A stretch of 64,000 nucleotides of DNA, taken from Sphingomonas sp. Leaf412 (GTDB lineage: Bacteria > Pseudomonadota > Alphaproteobacteria > Sphingomonadales > Sphingomonadaceae). Position numbers and translations under genes: made by a program. Below, piece by piece: positions 7,849-20,849 of this stretch. The notes below the pieces were generated by a model. It ran no database searches. It saw only the letters and a program-made list of their open reading frames with translations, and had not been told where the DNA came from. The first letter of the stretch is position 1. Every line of letters starts with the position of its first letter. The stretch spans positions 1,264,642 through 1,328,641 of the forward strand of contig NZ_LMQP01000003.1 in the NCBI RefSeq assembly GCF_001425405.1. Reading direction: 5' to 3'.

Positions 7849-9557
7849 GGCTTGCTGGTGGAGGCCTGTCCCATGGCGACGGTGGAACCCGCGGGCAGCG
7901 TCAGTGTCAAGCGATCGCGCTCGAAACCCAGCCTGCCGCCCAGCTCGGTCGCCAGATGACGCGCCAGACGCAACGCGAACCCGACGCCGAGCAGGGGCGC
8001 GCCCTCGTCGCCGTCGAGGCGTTCGTCGTCCATCGCCATCAGTTCGGACGACATGCGGTCGCGCAGTGCGGCAGGGCGGGAGATCGACAGATGGATCGTG
8101 TCCCCCGTCCCCGCCGCGGCACGAACCGCCAGCGCTTCCCCCGCCGCCGCGGTCGACAGGACGCTGGCGAGCAGGCGCGACACCAGTCGCTCGACCGCGG
8201 GTGCGTCAGCCGCCCAGGAAAGGTCGTTGCCGCCCCCCACGTCGAACGACGCGCCGCGACGCGCGGAAAGCGGCGCGAGGTCGGCGGCGACGCGGTCCAG
8301 CAAGGGGGCGACCGCCACGCGTTCCTGCCGCAGGTCGAGCATCCCCCCCTCGATCCGCGCGGCGGTTTCCAGATCGTCGATCGCGTCCATCAAACTGTCG
8401 GTCCGGCGATGGATATCCGCCGCCCGTTCGCGGTAGACCGACGCGACCGGGCCGAGCAATTGCTGCTCGATCAGCTCCGAGAAACCCGAAATGGCGTTCG
8501 CGGGCGTGCGCAGTTCGTGCACCAGGCGACGCAGGCCGTCGATCTCGCGCGTCGGCGCGCGCGGGCGGCGACGCGCGGCGTCCTCCTCGACGAACGGTCG
8601 CCGCGCGCTGCCGCGATAGCCGGTGAAATGGCCGCGCGCATGATCGAACAGCGGCACGCCGGAGATGCGCCAGTCGCCCGACAACGGCGATTCGCCCGCG
8701 ACGACGAGCCGCGCGTCGGCGAAGGATGCGCGCTTGCGGAACGCGCCCGCCGCCACGCCGTCGACCGACGGTGCGACCGACGCGGCGTGATCGAGCGACA
8801 GACCGACGACCGCGCCGCGCGGGGCGCTGTCGATCCAGCGGATGATGCCCGCGGCATCGGTTTCGAAGCGGAACGAGGCGACCCGCGTGTCCGCGACCGG
8901 CGCGGCGGCCGGTACGGCGCGATCGCGCTGGAAGGCGGCGATGCGATCGACCAGTTCGGCGATCTCGAACCGCGCGCCGCCGGTGTCGTCGTCGTTGGTT
9001 AACCGCGTCGCATCGATCCGCGGCATCACGGCCGCGGCCAGCACGCCGATCGCGGCGAAGTCGTCCACCGATGCGGGCACGTACAGCGGTGCGGCGGGGG
9101 CGTCGGCCGGGGCCGCGACCCGGGCGTCGGGCAGTGCGAAATCGGTGCTGCCGAACGCGTCGAGCGCCCGCAGGGCGGTCGGCGGCAGGTCGCCGCGACG
9201 CCGGAGGACGCTGCGGCCGTGCGGGCCGACGCGGGGAATGACCTGCTCCCATCCTTCCGGATCCAGCCTTACCGCACGCAGGACCGCGGCGGCGACGTCC
9301 GGACCGTCGTCGGCCAGGAACGCGACCAGCGCGGCGGGCGGGTCCGCCAACGCCATCCCGCGCGCGACCGCCGCGCGCGTCTCGGCCGGGACGCTCGTGC
9401 GCAGCGTCGCCAGCCGGTCGAACAAAGCGGCATCCGGATCGATGCGGTGGCGGGCGGCAAGATCGACCAGCTGCCGATAGGCGGCGCGCGCGCCGAAGGC
9501 GGTCGACGTGTCGGCGGCAAGCACGGTCTTCAGACTGTCGTCGAACCTTACGCGCAC
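7845..9557 (-). CDS. Histidine kinase with degraded ATP-binding motifs
   Basis: The 570-residue protein has an N-terminal helical region (about 1-150), a PAS-like sensing part (about 200-330), a HisKA dimerisation domain with HELRTPANAISGFSEL near residue 350, and a C-terminal HATPase domain. The phospho-accepting His and its Glu-Leu-Arg-Thr-Pro context are intact. The N box is not: where kinases have Asn the sequence reads SRLLASVLSTA, and the usual DxGxG is not evident, although a later G-x-G (LLGVGFALRLARHLA) is. It has no transmembrane segment, so it is probably cytosolic. No response regulator is adjacent. The start is GTG. It is coupled to the deacetylase downstream. Confidence 0.82.
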   Translation of the reverse strand: MRVRFDDSLKTVLAADTSTAFGARAAYRQLVDLAARHRIDPDAALFDRLATLRTSVPAETRAAVARGMALADPPAALVAFLADDGPDVAAAVLRAVRLDPEGWEQVIPRVGPHGRSVLRRRGDLPPTALRALDAFGSTDFALPDARVAAPADAPAAPLYVPASVDDFAAIGVLAAAVMPRIDATRLTNDDDTGGARFEIAELVDRIAAFQRDRAVPAAAPVADTRVASFRFETDAAGIIRWIDSAPRGAVVGLSLDHAASVAPSVDGVAAGAFRKRASFADARLVVAGESPLSGDWRISGVPLFDHARGHFTGYRGSARRPFVEEDAARRRPRAPTREIDGLRRLVHELRTPANAISGFSELIEQQLLGPVASVYRERAADIHRRTDSLMDAIDDLETAARIEGGMLDLRQERVAVAPLLDRVAADLAPLSARRGASFDVGGGNDLSWAADAPAVERLVSRLLASVLSTAAAGEALAVRAAAGTGDTIHLSISRPAALRDRMSSELMAMDDERLDGDEGAPLLGVGFALRLARHLATELGGRLGFERDRLTLTLPAGSTVAMGQASTSKP

Positions 9558-9744
9558 CGATCGTCACTCCAACGACGACCCGACGGGATCGCCTGGGAAG
9601 GGACATAGGGGCTGGCGTCCGAGAGCGATACCACGGCGAAATGGCACCTGTCGCAGCATGGCACAATTGCCAGCACGCGCAATTTTCCTGTAGCGACGGT
9701 TTGCGAAGCTATCGCGATCGTGCGCGTAGCCGGGAAAAGGCGTG

Positions 9745-10206
9745 ATGACACTGGACCGGATCGACCGAGAGATCCTGGCCCTGCTTCAGCAGGACGGGCG
9801 AATGACGAATGTCGAGCTGGCTGAACGGGTCGGCCTGACGGCGCCGCCGTGCCTGCGGCGGGTACGCGCGCTGGAGCAGGCGGGCGTGATTCGCGGATAT
9901 CATGCCGAATGCGACGCGGCGAAGCTGGGGTTTCCGATCACCGTCTTCGCGATGGTCAGCCTGAAGAGCCAGGCGGAACACGATCTGTCGGCGTTCGAGG
10001 AGCATGTGGGGTCCATCCCCGAGGTGCGCGAATGCTTCATGCTGAACGGGGAGATCGACTTCATCCTGAAAATCGTCGCCGCCGACCTGGAAAGCTTCCA
10101 GCGCATCCTGACGACGCACCTGACGCCCGCGCCCAACGTCGCGAGCGTCAAGTCGTCGCTGACGATCCGCACCGCCAAGACGCTGCCGGGCGTACCGATC
10201 CCCTGA
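9745..10206 (+). CDS. Lrp/AsnC-family transcriptional regulator
   Basis: The N-terminal helix-turn-helix (about residues 5-60) has the family pattern LDRIDREILALLQQDGR and CLRRVRALEQAGVI. The C-terminal RAM domain (about 65-150) binds an amino acid or similar effector. At 153 residues it is normal in size. I chose the ATG at 9745: AAAAGG lies 4 nt before it, too close to the GTG at 9742. The gene is alone, divergent from the kinase gene and convergent with the TPR gene, so the target is not evident from context. Confidence 0.92.
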   Translation: MTLDRIDREILALLQQDGRMTNVELAERVGLTAPPCLRRVRALEQAGVIRGYHAECDAAKLGFPITVFAMVSLKSQAEHDLSAFEEHVGSIPEVRECFMLNGEIDFILKIVAADLESFQRILTTHLTPAPNVASVKSSLTIRTAKTLPGVPIP

Positions 10207-10212
10207 CGCGAA

Positions 10213-10245
10213 CGCCCGGCCCCGGCAGGATGCCGGGACCGGGCG
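10213..10245. terminator. Hairpin between convergent lrp-type and TPR genes
   Basis: Arms of 14 nt (10213-10226 and 10232-10245) pair with one C/A mismatch around loop AGGAT. It has no T-run, but lies between two convergent stops, where a shared terminator is expected. Confidence 0.55.
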
Positions 10246-10268
10246 CGCGTGTCCGGCAACGCCCGCGA

Positions 10269-11546
10269 TCAGCCGACCGGCGGGGCGTCCAGGAAGGTGA
10301 GCCACAGCGCGGCGACGCCGTCGCGCGGCGGAGTCTTGACGGTCTCGAACGCCGCCTTCGCCCCGGCCTTGTCGCCCGAATTGGCGAGCGCGATCCCGAT
10401 GCGCGTGTTCATCGCATCGGCGTCCACCCCGCCCTTCGCCAGCGCAACACGGTACAGCTCGACCGCCTTGGCCCAGTTCCCGCTGCCGAGGTACGCATCG
10501 CCGGTGCCGTTCGCGAGCTTCCCGTTCGCCGACGCCTTCGCCCGCGTTTCAAGCGAGGCGAGCGAGCCTTCGTTGCCGATCGACGTGTTCGCCGCGCTCA
10601 GCAGGCCGGTGGCGTTCGCGCTGCCCGCCGGCACCTTGCCCGCGGCCTTGCCCTCCGTCAGGACGGCCTTGGCCTCCCACGGGATACCCTGGTCCAGCGT
10701 ATATTGGGCGTACAGCTCATAGTCGTACTGGTCCGCCAGCGCCTTTCCGGTGCGCAGAAGGCGATACAGGTCGACCGCCTGCTGCTTGTCCAGCTTCACC
10801 ACCGCCTGCGGCTGGATGCCGTAGAAGACGACCATGTCGCGCCAGTTCTTCGCCGTCGGATAGGCGGTAAGGTAGCGACGGATCCACGACAGCGTTTCCG
10901 CGCCCATCTTCTTCTGGTTCGTGGACGAGATCGCGTAGCGATACAGCTGTTCGTCGGGCTTCTGTCCGGCGGCGACTTGGGCGTCCATCAGCTTCGCGAG
11001 ATCGGCGGTGCCGCCCGCGGTGTCGCCCGACGCCAGCTTCAGCTTCACCAGCTGCAACGGCAGGTTGGGATCGTTGTAGCCCAGCTGCTGCGCCTGCTGG
11101 AAATAGGTCGTCGCGCCCGCGAAATCCTTCGCGTTGTTGGCCATGATGCCCAGCTGATAGGCGTATTTCGCCTTGTCCTCCTGCGGAGTGCGTTGCAGCG
11201 CCATCAGCGCGACCAGCGGACCCTTCAGCCCGGCGGTGTTGTTGCTGGCCTGCGACTTCGTCACCTCGACGTTCAGGCGGGTCGAGGCGGCGATATACTT
11301 CTCGTCGTCGGTCGCGGCGGACGCCTCCATCTGCGCGACCAGCGGCTCCGCGGTCGCGACGTCCTTGGCGGTGACGGCGGCCTGGGCCTTCGTCGCGAGC
11401 TCGCGGAAATCCTTCGACAGCTTGAACGTGGGAGCCTTCTGCTCCTTTTCCTTCTTCTGCGCCGCGGCGGCGGCGGGCATCAGCGCCAGCGGCGCGACGC
11501 CGGCCGTCAGGGCGGCGGCCAGGATGGCGTTGGAAATCCTCTTCAT
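10269..11546 (-). CDS. Secreted TPR-like repeat protein
   Basis: The protein begins MKRISNAILAAALTAGV and has a signal peptide that ends near AAAAAQ, then a Lys/Glu-rich linker and about 380 residues of helical pairs. Several fit the TPR pattern, e.g. YAYQLGIMANNAKDFAGATTYFQQAQQLGY near residue 130 and GDAYLGSGNWAKAVELYRVALAKGG near residue 365. It is thus probably a periplasmic scaffold; partners are unknown. The ATG at 11546 is preceded by GGAGAG. The reading frame stays open far upstream, but only antisense to the divergent yaaA gene. Confidence 0.8.
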   Translation of the reverse strand: MKRISNAILAAALTAGVAPLALMPAAAAAQKKEKEQKAPTFKLSKDFRELATKAQAAVTAKDVATAEPLVAQMEASAATDDEKYIAASTRLNVEVTKSQASNNTAGLKGPLVALMALQRTPQEDKAKYAYQLGIMANNAKDFAGATTYFQQAQQLGYNDPNLPLQLVKLKLASGDTAGGTADLAKLMDAQVAAGQKPDEQLYRYAISSTNQKKMGAETLSWIRRYLTAYPTAKNWRDMVVFYGIQPQAVVKLDKQQAVDLYRLLRTGKALADQYDYELYAQYTLDQGIPWEAKAVLTEGKAAGKVPAGSANATGLLSAANTSIGNEGSLASLETRAKASANGKLANGTGDAYLGSGNWAKAVELYRVALAKGGVDADAMNTRIGIALANSGDKAGAKAAFETVKTPPRDGVAALWLTFLDAPPVG

Positions 11547-11728
11547 CGACACGTCTCTCCGAATGCGTGGGCGTCTGATCCGCCCGTGCCACCCCCTGTA
11601 CGGGGCGTCCGGTGCGGGTTCAAGGAAGCGGGCGTATCCGTGCCCTCCCCGCGCTGAACCGCGTTTGAACGTGCGTTGTTCCGGACATGCGGGTTGTCGC
11701 ACGGCCGCGCGACCGATAGCGGCAGGCG

Positions 11729-12469
11729 ATGATCGCCCTCCTCTCCCCCGCCAAGACGCTGGACCTGACCACCCCGCCCCCCTTCCGCGCCACGACCCCG
11801 CGCTTCGCGGACGAGGCCGCGACGCTGGCGAAGGCGGCGTCGCACCTGACGCAGAAGAAGCTGGGCGAGCTGATGCACATCTCCCCCGCGCTGGCGAAGC
11901 TGAACGCGGACCGGTTCCGCGATTTCGACGCCGCCGACGCGCGCCCCGCGCTCTACACGTTCGCAGGCGATGTCTACACCGGGCTGGAGCCCGCGACGCT
12001 GGACGAGGCGGCGGTGCGGTTCGCGCAGGATCATCTGCGGCTGCTGTCGGGACTGTACGGCCTGCTCCGGCCGCTCGACGCGATGCGGCCGTACCGGCTG
12101 GAGATGGGCACGCGCTGGGCACCGCGGCGCAAGAAGCTGACCGACTGGTGGGGCGACCGGATCGCGAAGGCGCTGGTCGCGGACCTCGACGGATCGGACA
12201 CGGTGCTGAACCTTGCCAGCAACGAATATTGGGCCGCGGTCGACGGGCGGCTGCCCGACCGGGTCCGCGTCGTCGCGGTCGATTTCCGCGAGGCCGACGG
12301 CCGCTTCGTCAGTTTTCACGCCAAGAAGGCGCGCGGCATCATGGCGCGATGGATGATCGAGCACCACGTCACCGACGTCGACGCGATGCGCGGGTTCGAC
12401 AGCGCCGGATACGCCTTCGACGCCGATGCCAGCGAGGGGGACCGCTGGTCCTTCCGGCGCGCGGCATGA
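11729..12469 (+). CDS. yaaA: YaaA family peroxide-stress protein
   Basis: The 246-residue product matches the YaaA/DUF328 family throughout: start MIALLSPAKTLD, the motif FAGDVYTGLEP (about residue 76), HLRLLSGLYGLLRPLD (about residue 102), MGTRWAPRRKKLTDWW and the C-terminal FVSFHAKKARGIMARWMI. In E. coli YaaA lowers free iron and protects DNA and protein from peroxide. The next gene starts inside its stop codon (ATGA), so the two are read as one unit. Confidence 0.94.
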   Translation: MIALLSPAKTLDLTTPPPFRATTPRFADEAATLAKAASHLTQKKLGELMHISPALAKLNADRFRDFDAADARPALYTFAGDVYTGLEPATLDEAAVRFAQDHLRLLSGLYGLLRPLDAMRPYRLEMGTRWAPRRKKLTDWWGDRIAKALVADLDGSDTVLNLASNEYWAAVDGRLPDRVRVVAVDFREADGRFVSFHAKKARGIMARWMIEHHVTDVDAMRGFDSAGYAFDADASEGDRWSFRRAA

Positions 12470-13122
12470 CCGCGGTCGTCATCGGCGCGGGCGGCGGGAT
12501 CGGGGCCGCGCTGGCGGATGCGCTGGCGGACGAGGGCGAGACCGTCCACCGCCTGACCCGCGCCGACGTGGAACTGACCGACGAGGCCAGCATCGCCGCC
12601 GCCGCGGCGCGGGTGGGATCGCCCGCGCTGGTGTTCGTCGCCACCGGCCTGCTGCACGAGGACGGGCACGGACCGGAAAAGTCGATCCGCGACCTCGATC
12701 CGGTCTGGCTGGCGCGCCAATATGCGGTCAACGCGATCGGTCCCGCGCTGGTCGCCAAGCATTTCCTGCCGACGATGCCCAGGGGACAGCGCAGCGTCCT
12801 CGCGGTCCTGTCGGCGCGGGTCGGCAGCATCACCGACAACCGCCTCGGCGGCTGGTACGGCTATCGCGCGGCGAAGGCGGCGCTGAACCAGCTGGTCCGC
12901 ACGCTGGCGATCGAGGATCGCCGCCGCAACGAGCGCGGGATCGTCGTCGGCCTCCACCCCGGCACGGTCGACACCAGATTGTCGTCGCCGTTCCGGCAAT
13001 CGGGCCGCGACCTGTTCCAGCCGGGGCGGGCGGCGGTCCAGCTGCTGGACGTGATCGACGCGTTGAAGCCCGCGGACAGCGGGAAATTGTTCGCGTGGGA
13101 CGGCAGCGAGGTCGCCCCGTAG
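12466..13122 (+). CDS. Short-chain dehydrogenase/reductase
   Basis: This is a Rossmann-fold NAD(P)-dependent oxidoreductase of 218 residues. The cofactor loop is GAGGGIGAAL at residues 7-16, and the active site is YGYRAAKAALN, a Tyr-x-x-x-Lys pattern, with a Ser upstream in VLSARVGS. The sequence resembles the C-factor/CsgA type of SDR, whose substrates are unknown. It shares ATGA with yaaA and ends 214 bp before gyrA. Confidence 0.88.
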   Translation: MTAVVIGAGGGIGAALADALADEGETVHRLTRADVELTDEASIAAAAARVGSPALVFVATGLLHEDGHGPEKSIRDLDPVWLARQYAVNAIGPALVAKHFLPTMPRGQRSVLAVLSARVGSITDNRLGGWYGYRAAKAALNQLVRTLAIEDRRRNERGIVVGLHPGTVDTRLSSPFRQSGRDLFQPGRAAVQLLDVIDALKPADSGKLFAWDGSEVAP

Positions 13123-13336
13123 CCGCCGCGAAAGGTCACATAAGGTCGCATGGTCGCCCCCCCGTCGCGTGTCGCCGCCGATCCCCGCGATCGGGACGAC
13201 GGCGGCCGTTCTACCCCGATGGAGCGATGTAGGACAGCGACGCGGCGTGCGCGCCCGTGTATCGCGTGTGCGTGACTTTGCGGTCGTGCCCGCCTACACC
13301 GGCACCGCAACGAATCCGTAACGCGAAAGAGCATCC

Positions 13337-16128
<2,792 letters not shown>

Positions 16129-16132
<4 letters not shown>

Positions 16133-16485
16133 GCGACCGGCCGCAGACCGCGTACAAGGTCCTGACCGCCGAGCAGCTGTCGACGCTGGAGCGGGACGGG
16201 CGCTTCGGGGGCGCGCCGGTCGACCTTGCCGACGGATATATCCATCTGTCGACCGCGGCCCAGCTGACCGACACGGTGGCGCGCCATTTCGCGGGGCAGG
16301 ACGACCTGCACGTCGCGGCGGTGGACCTGTCCGCCTATGCCGCGGACACGGTGCGGTGGGAGGAGGCGCGCGGCGGGCAGTCCTTTCCGCACCTGTACGA
16401 CGTGCTGCTGCTGGACACGGTCGTCGCCTACGGGCCGCTGGAACGCGACGGCGACGGCGCGGTGAAGCTGCCGGTCGCAGGCTGA
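16129..16485 (+). CDS. DUF952 family protein
   Basis: The 118-residue protein matches DUF952: AYKVLTAEQLSTLERDGRF near the start, DGYIHLSTAAQLTDTVARHF around residue 40 and SFPHLYDVLLLDTVVAYGPL towards the end. The family is small, cytosolic and of unknown function; its fold resembles ADP-ribosyl transferases. The start is GTG sharing GTGA with the gyrA stop, so expression is tied to gyrA. Confidence 0.88.
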
Positions 16486-16489
16486 GGCG

Positions 16490-17383
16490 ATGCGCCGGGG
16501 AGTGATGGCGGCGGCACTGCTGCTGCTGGTCGCATGCGGGGGCGACGGGACGGAGGCGCCGGTCGCGCCGGCCCCCGCCCCCAGCCCGACGCCCGCCCCG
16601 ACGCCCGCGCCCGGCCCGTCGCCCCTCCCCTCGCCCACCGCATCCCCGGTGGCGCGGTGGACGCCGCGCCCGGACGATGGCTGGCACTGGCAGCTTAGCG
16701 GGACGGTCAACACGGGCTATGCGGTCGCGGTATACGACATCGACCTGTTCGACACGCCGCCCGCGACGATCGCGGCGCTGCACGGCGCGGGACGACGGGT
16801 GGTGTGCTATTTCTCCGCGGGCAGCGCGGAAAACTGGCGCAGCGACTATCCGCGCTTCGCCGCCGCGGACCTGGGCAACGCAGTCGACGGATGGGCGGGG
16901 GAGCGCTGGGTGGACGTCCGCTCCGCCACCGTGCGCGCGATCATGGCCGCGCGGCTGGACCTGGCGGTCGCGAAGGGATGCGACGCGGTGGAGCCCGACA
17001 ACGTCGACGCGTTCGAGCCCGACAATCGCGCCGGGCTGCCGCTGACCGCGGCGCACCAGATCGACTACAACCGCTTCCTCGCCGCGGAGGCGCATCGCCG
17101 CGGCTTGGCGATCGCGCTGAAAAACGACCTGGCGCAGGTCGCGACGCTGGCGCCCGATTTCGATTTCGCGGTGAACGAACAGTGCCACGAATACGACGAG
17201 TGCAGCGACCTTTCCCCCTTCGGCGCCGCGGGCAAGGCGGTGTTCAACGCGGAATATGCCGACCGCTACCGCACCAATGCGGGCGGCGCGCGCGACCGGC
17301 TGTGCGCCGCGGCGGCGGCCGGGCGGCTGCGGACGCTGGTGCTGCCGGTCGCGCTGGACGACGGGTTCCGTTTCGCCTGCTGA
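16490..17383 (+). CDS. GH114-type endo-alpha-1,4-polygalactosaminidase lipoprotein
   Basis: The N-terminus is a lipoprotein signal with lipobox LLVAC (Cys about 17), followed by about 40 residues of Pro/Ala/Ser linker. The rest is a TIM-barrel of the GH114 family: [31 protein letters not shown], the acidic motif [12 protein letters not shown] (about residue 163) and [15 protein letters not shown]. Known members cut alpha-1,4-galactosaminoglycan, an exopolysaccharide. Here the enzyme would be anchored to a membrane. It lies 4 bp after the DUF952 gene and could be on the gyrA transcript. Confidence 0.88.
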   Translation: MRRGVMAAALLLLVACGGDGTEAPVAPAPAPSPTPAPTPAPGPSPLPSPTASPVARWTPRPDDGWHWQLSGTVNTGYAVAVYDIDLFDTPPATIAALHGAGRRVVCYFSAGSAENWRSDYPRFAAADLGNAVDGWAGERWVDVRSATVRAIMAARLDLAVAKGCDAVEPDNVDAFEPDNRAGLPLTAAHQIDYNRFLAAEAHRRGLAIALKNDLAQVATLAPDFDFAVNEQCHEYDECSDLSPFGAAGKAVFNAEYADRYRTNAGGARDRLCAAAAAGRLRTLVLPVALDDGFRFAC

Positions 17384-17466
17384 CGCGGCGCCGTCGCGCG
17401 CGGCTTCGCCGCTGCACAGGAAAGCTTGGCTGGCGCGCGGGCCGGATCGCCCCCATCTTCAGCGCC

Positions 17467-18465
17467 ATGACCCAATATTCGCTCCTCGATCTCGTCCCCG
17501 TCGTCGAAGGCGGGACCGTCGCCGCCGCGCTGGCCAATGCGGCCGACCTCGCACGTCATGCCGAACGGCTGGGCTTCCACCGCTACTGGGTGGCCGAGCA
17601 TCACGGGATGCGCGGCATCGCGTCCGCCGCCACCGCGGTCGTCATCGCGCATGTCGCGCAGGCGACCGACACGATCCGGGTCGGATCGGGCGGCGTGATG
17701 CTGCCCAATTCGGCGCCGTTGCAGATCGCGGAGCAGTTCGGCACGCTCGACGCGCTGTTCCCCGGGCGCATCGACCTCGGCCTCGGCCGCGCGCCGGGCA
17801 GCGACCAGCGCGTCGCGCACGCGCTGCGCCGGACGCTGGCCAGCGATCCGAACCAGTTCCCGAACGACGTGGTCGAACTGCAAAGCTATTTCGCGGACGA
17901 CGGGCGGACGGGGATCGTCGCGACGCCCGGCGCCGGCGCACGGCCGGAGATGTGGATCCTGGGATCCAGTACCTATGGCGCGCAGCTGGCCGCGATCCTC
18001 GGCCTCCCCTACGCGTTCGCCTCGCATTTCGCGCCGGACGCGCTGGACGAGGCGCTGGCGATCTATCGCCGCGACTTCAAACCGTCGGCCACCCTGTCGC
18101 AGCCCTATGCCGCGGCGGGCTTCAACGTGTTCGCAGCCGATACGCGGGCGGAGGCGGAATTGCTGGCGTCGTCGCAGCAGCAGGCGTTCGTCTCGCTGCG
18201 CACCGGCAACCCGCGCCAGTTGCCGCCCCCGGTCGAGGGGTATCGCGAATCGCTGCCGCCCGCGCACGCCGCGGTGCTGGACCAGGTGCTGTCGTGCAGC
18301 GCCACGGGCACGCGCGACGACGTGGCGGACGGCATCGCCGCCTTCCTGCGCCGGACGGGCGTGGACGAACTGATCCTGACCAGCAGCATCTACGACCACG
18401 ACAGGCGCAAGCGGTCGCTGACGATCGCGGCCGACGCGATGCGCGAGGTGGCGGTCGCGGCGTAG
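17467..18465 (+). CDS. LLM-class flavin-dependent oxidoreductase
   Basis: This is a bacterial-luciferase-like TIM-barrel monooxygenase of 332 residues. Signature stretches are [14 protein letters not shown] (about residue 42), [20 protein letters not shown] (about residue 75) and [14 protein letters not shown] (about residue 105), as in the MsnO8/YhbW subgroup that uses FMNH2. The substrate is unknown. The gene stands alone, with 83 bp before it and a palindromic repeat after it. Confidence 0.92.
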   Translation: MTQYSLLDLVPVVEGGTVAAALANAADLARHAERLGFHRYWVAEHHGMRGIASAATAVVIAHVAQATDTIRVGSGGVMLPNSAPLQIAEQFGTLDALFPGRIDLGLGRAPGSDQRVAHALRRTLASDPNQFPNDVVELQSYFADDGRTGIVATPGAGARPEMWILGSSTYGAQLAAILGLPYAFASHFAPDALDEALAIYRRDFKPSATLSQPYAAAGFNVFAADTRAEAELLASSQQQAFVSLRTGNPRQLPPPVEGYRESLPPAHAAVLDQVLSCSATGTRDDVADGIAAFLRRTGVDELILTSSIYDHDRRKRSLTIAADAMREVAVAA

Positions 18466-18484
18466 GACGCCTCCCCACACACCT

Positions 18485-18553
18485 CCGTTCGCCCTGAGCG
18501 ACGTCGAAGGGCACGCGCAGCGCATATCCTTCGACTTCGCTCAGCACGAACGG
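18485..18553. repeat. Dispersed palindromic repeat, type B
   Basis: The left arm starts CCGTTCGCCCTGAGCG and the right arm ends CGCTCAGCACGAACGG, separated by a short centre. The same element occurs three times in the 57.7-58.3 kb array. It lies between the LLM oxidoreductase and purE, outside genes. Confidence 0.85.
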
Positions 18554-18620
18554 GGGGCGGCACAAATGGAGGGAAGCGTAGCCCGTTGCGCTCCCGCCCC
18601 CTCCCCGCTACGCGCCCCTG

Positions 18621-19093
<473 letters not shown>

Positions 19094-19097
<4 letters not shown>

Positions 19098-20164
19098 AGA
19101 CCCTCCCCCCCGGCTCCACCATCGGCATCCTCGGCGGCGGGCAGCTGGGGCGGATGATCGCGTCGGCGGCGGCGCAGCTGGGCTATCGCACCCATGTGCT
19201 GGCGCCGGATCGCGAGAGCGTGGCATCGCAGACCGCGTCCTCGCTGACGCGCGCGGACTATCACAACAAGGTCGTGCTCGCCGATTTCGCCGCGCAATGC
19301 GACGTGGTGACGTACGAGTTCGAGAATATCGACGTCGGCCCCGTCGCATGGCTGGCGGATCGCGTGGCCGTGCATCCCTCGCCCGAAAGCCTGCGCGTCG
19401 CGCAGGACCGCGTGACGGAGAAGCGCTTCGTCGAGGGTGTCGGCGGCCGCCCGGCGCGCTGGGCCGCGGTCGCGACGCGCAGCGACCTGGACGCGGCGCT
19501 GGCCGCGATCGGCACCCCGGCGGTGCTGAAGACCACGCGCTTCGGCTACGACGGGAAGGGGCAGACGCGGATCGCGTCCGTCGACGAGGCGGATGCGGCG
19601 TGGGACGCGATCGGCGGGCCTGCGGTACTGGAGGCGTTCGTCACGTTCACGCACGAATTCTCGATCGTGCTGGTGCGCGCGGCGGACGGGACGATGACCA
19701 GTTATCCGCCGCCGTGGAACGAGCATCGCGACGGCATCCTGCACCGGTCCACCCTGCCCGCCCCCGCCGCGGTCGCGGCGCAATGGACCGAGGCGGCGGC
19801 GCTGACGGGCCGGATCGCGGAGGCGCTGGGGCATGTCGGCGTCCTGACGTGCGAATATTTCGCGGGCGCCGACGGACCGGTCTTCAACGAAATGGCACCG
19901 CGCGTCCACAATTCGGGACATTGGACCGCCGAGGGCGCGGTGACGTCGCAGTTCGAGAACCACGTGCGCGCGATCTGCGGCCTGCCGCTGGGCGACACCG
20001 CCGTCGTGGCGGACCGGGTCGAGATGGAGAACCTGATCGGGGACGAATGGCAGCGCTGGCCCGAACTGGTCGCCGCGCCCGATACGCACCTGCACCTGTA
20101 TGGCAAGCGCGAGGCGCGGCCGGGGCGCAAGATGGGCCATGTCACGCGGCTGACCCGCCGCTGA
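19094..20164 (+). CDS. purK: N5-carboxyaminoimidazole ribonucleotide synthase
   Basis: This ATP-grasp enzyme makes N5-CAIR from AIR, bicarbonate and ATP, the substrate of PurE. The N-terminal part has [14 protein letters not shown] (about residues 10-23); the ATP-grasp core has [13 protein letters not shown] (about 150) and the C-terminal part [13 protein letters not shown] (about 265) with metal and phosphate ligands. At 356 residues it is normal length. A hairpin follows the stop. Confidence 0.97.
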
Positions 20165-20168
20165 CGTC

Positions 20169-20199
20169 GCGCCGCCCCGGACCGGGTCCGGGACGGCGC
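20169..20199. terminator. Hairpin after purK
   Basis: Arms GCGCCG-C-CCCGGA (20169-20181) and TCCGGG-A-CGGCGC (20187-20199) pair with one mismatch around loop CCGGG. It lies between purK and a convergent small gene, with no T-run; a shared stop for both is likely. Confidence 0.55.
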
Positions 20200-20209
20200 G
20201 CGCCGGTCG

Positions 20210-20446
20210 CTACTTCGCCTCGCCGTCGATCGCGGAGCCCGCCTTGTCGGCGGTCCGCTCGACGCTCTTGGCCGCGGACGTGATCGCGTTGTTCTTCGAC
20301 ACTTCGCTGTCGTTGCGGACCAGCAGGAAGTACGCGGCAACGAGGACCGCAATCAGCACCGCCAACCCCACCAGCAATCCGCCACCGCTGCCGCGGCGCT
20401 CGATCACTGTCGTATGCGGGGTCTGCGTCACCCGATCGTCGGCCAT
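20210..20446 (-). CDS. Small single-pass membrane protein
   Basis: I do not recognise a named family. The 78-residue product has a polar N-terminus, one transmembrane helix (about residues 24-43, GLLVGLAVLIAVLVAAYFLL) and a charged C-terminal part with Lys/Asp/Glu. Similar short proteins are common in sphingomonads. It is the last gene of the leftward group after ebfC, but 79 bp away from it and convergent with purK. Confidence 0.65.
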   Translation of the reverse strand: MADDRVTQTPHTTVIERRGSGGGLLVGLAVLIAVLVAAYFLLVRNDSEVSKNNAITSAAKSVERTADKAGSAIDGEAK

Positions 20447-20525
20447 GCCATCCTCCTCTTTCGTCTGTTAGACGGACGGGACAGCGCCCGGGCCGGAAGT
20501 TTGTTCCCGGCCCGTTACGACTGTC

Positions 20526-20849
20526 TCAAAACGGGAGCTTGAAGCCCGGAGGAAGCGGCAACCCACTGGTCATCTTCGCCATTTCGGCGGACGAGGCCGC
20601 ATCCGCCTTCGCCCGCGCATCGTTGAACGCGGCGACGACGAGGTCCTCCAGCATCTGCTTCTCGGACGGCTGCAACAGCGATTCGTCGATCGCCAGCGAG
20701 ATCACCCGGCCCTTGGCGGAGGTCTTCACCTTCACCAGCCCGCCGCCCGACGCGCCCTCGACCTCGATCGTGTCGAGCCCTTCCTGCGCCTTGCTCAATT
20801 CCTGCTGGACGTTCTGCGCCATGGCCAGGATGTCGTTCAAATCCTTCAC
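20526..20849 (-). CDS. ebfC: YbaB/EbfC nucleoid-associated protein
   Basis: This is a small DNA-binding dimer usually encoded beside dnaX and recR. The 107 residues match the family: helical N-terminus (ILAMAQNVQQELSKAQEGL), the central strand region VKVKTSAKGRVISLAIDESLL and the C-terminal GLPLPPGFKLPF. The start is GTG at 20849, sharing GTGA with the dnaX stop. Conserved dnaX-ebfC order supports the call. Confidence 0.93.
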   Translation of the reverse strand: MKDLNDILAMAQNVQQELSKAQEGLDTIEVEGASGGGLVKVKTSAKGRVISLAIDESLLQPSEKQMLEDLVVAAFNDARAKADAASSAEMAKMTSGLPLPPGFKLPF

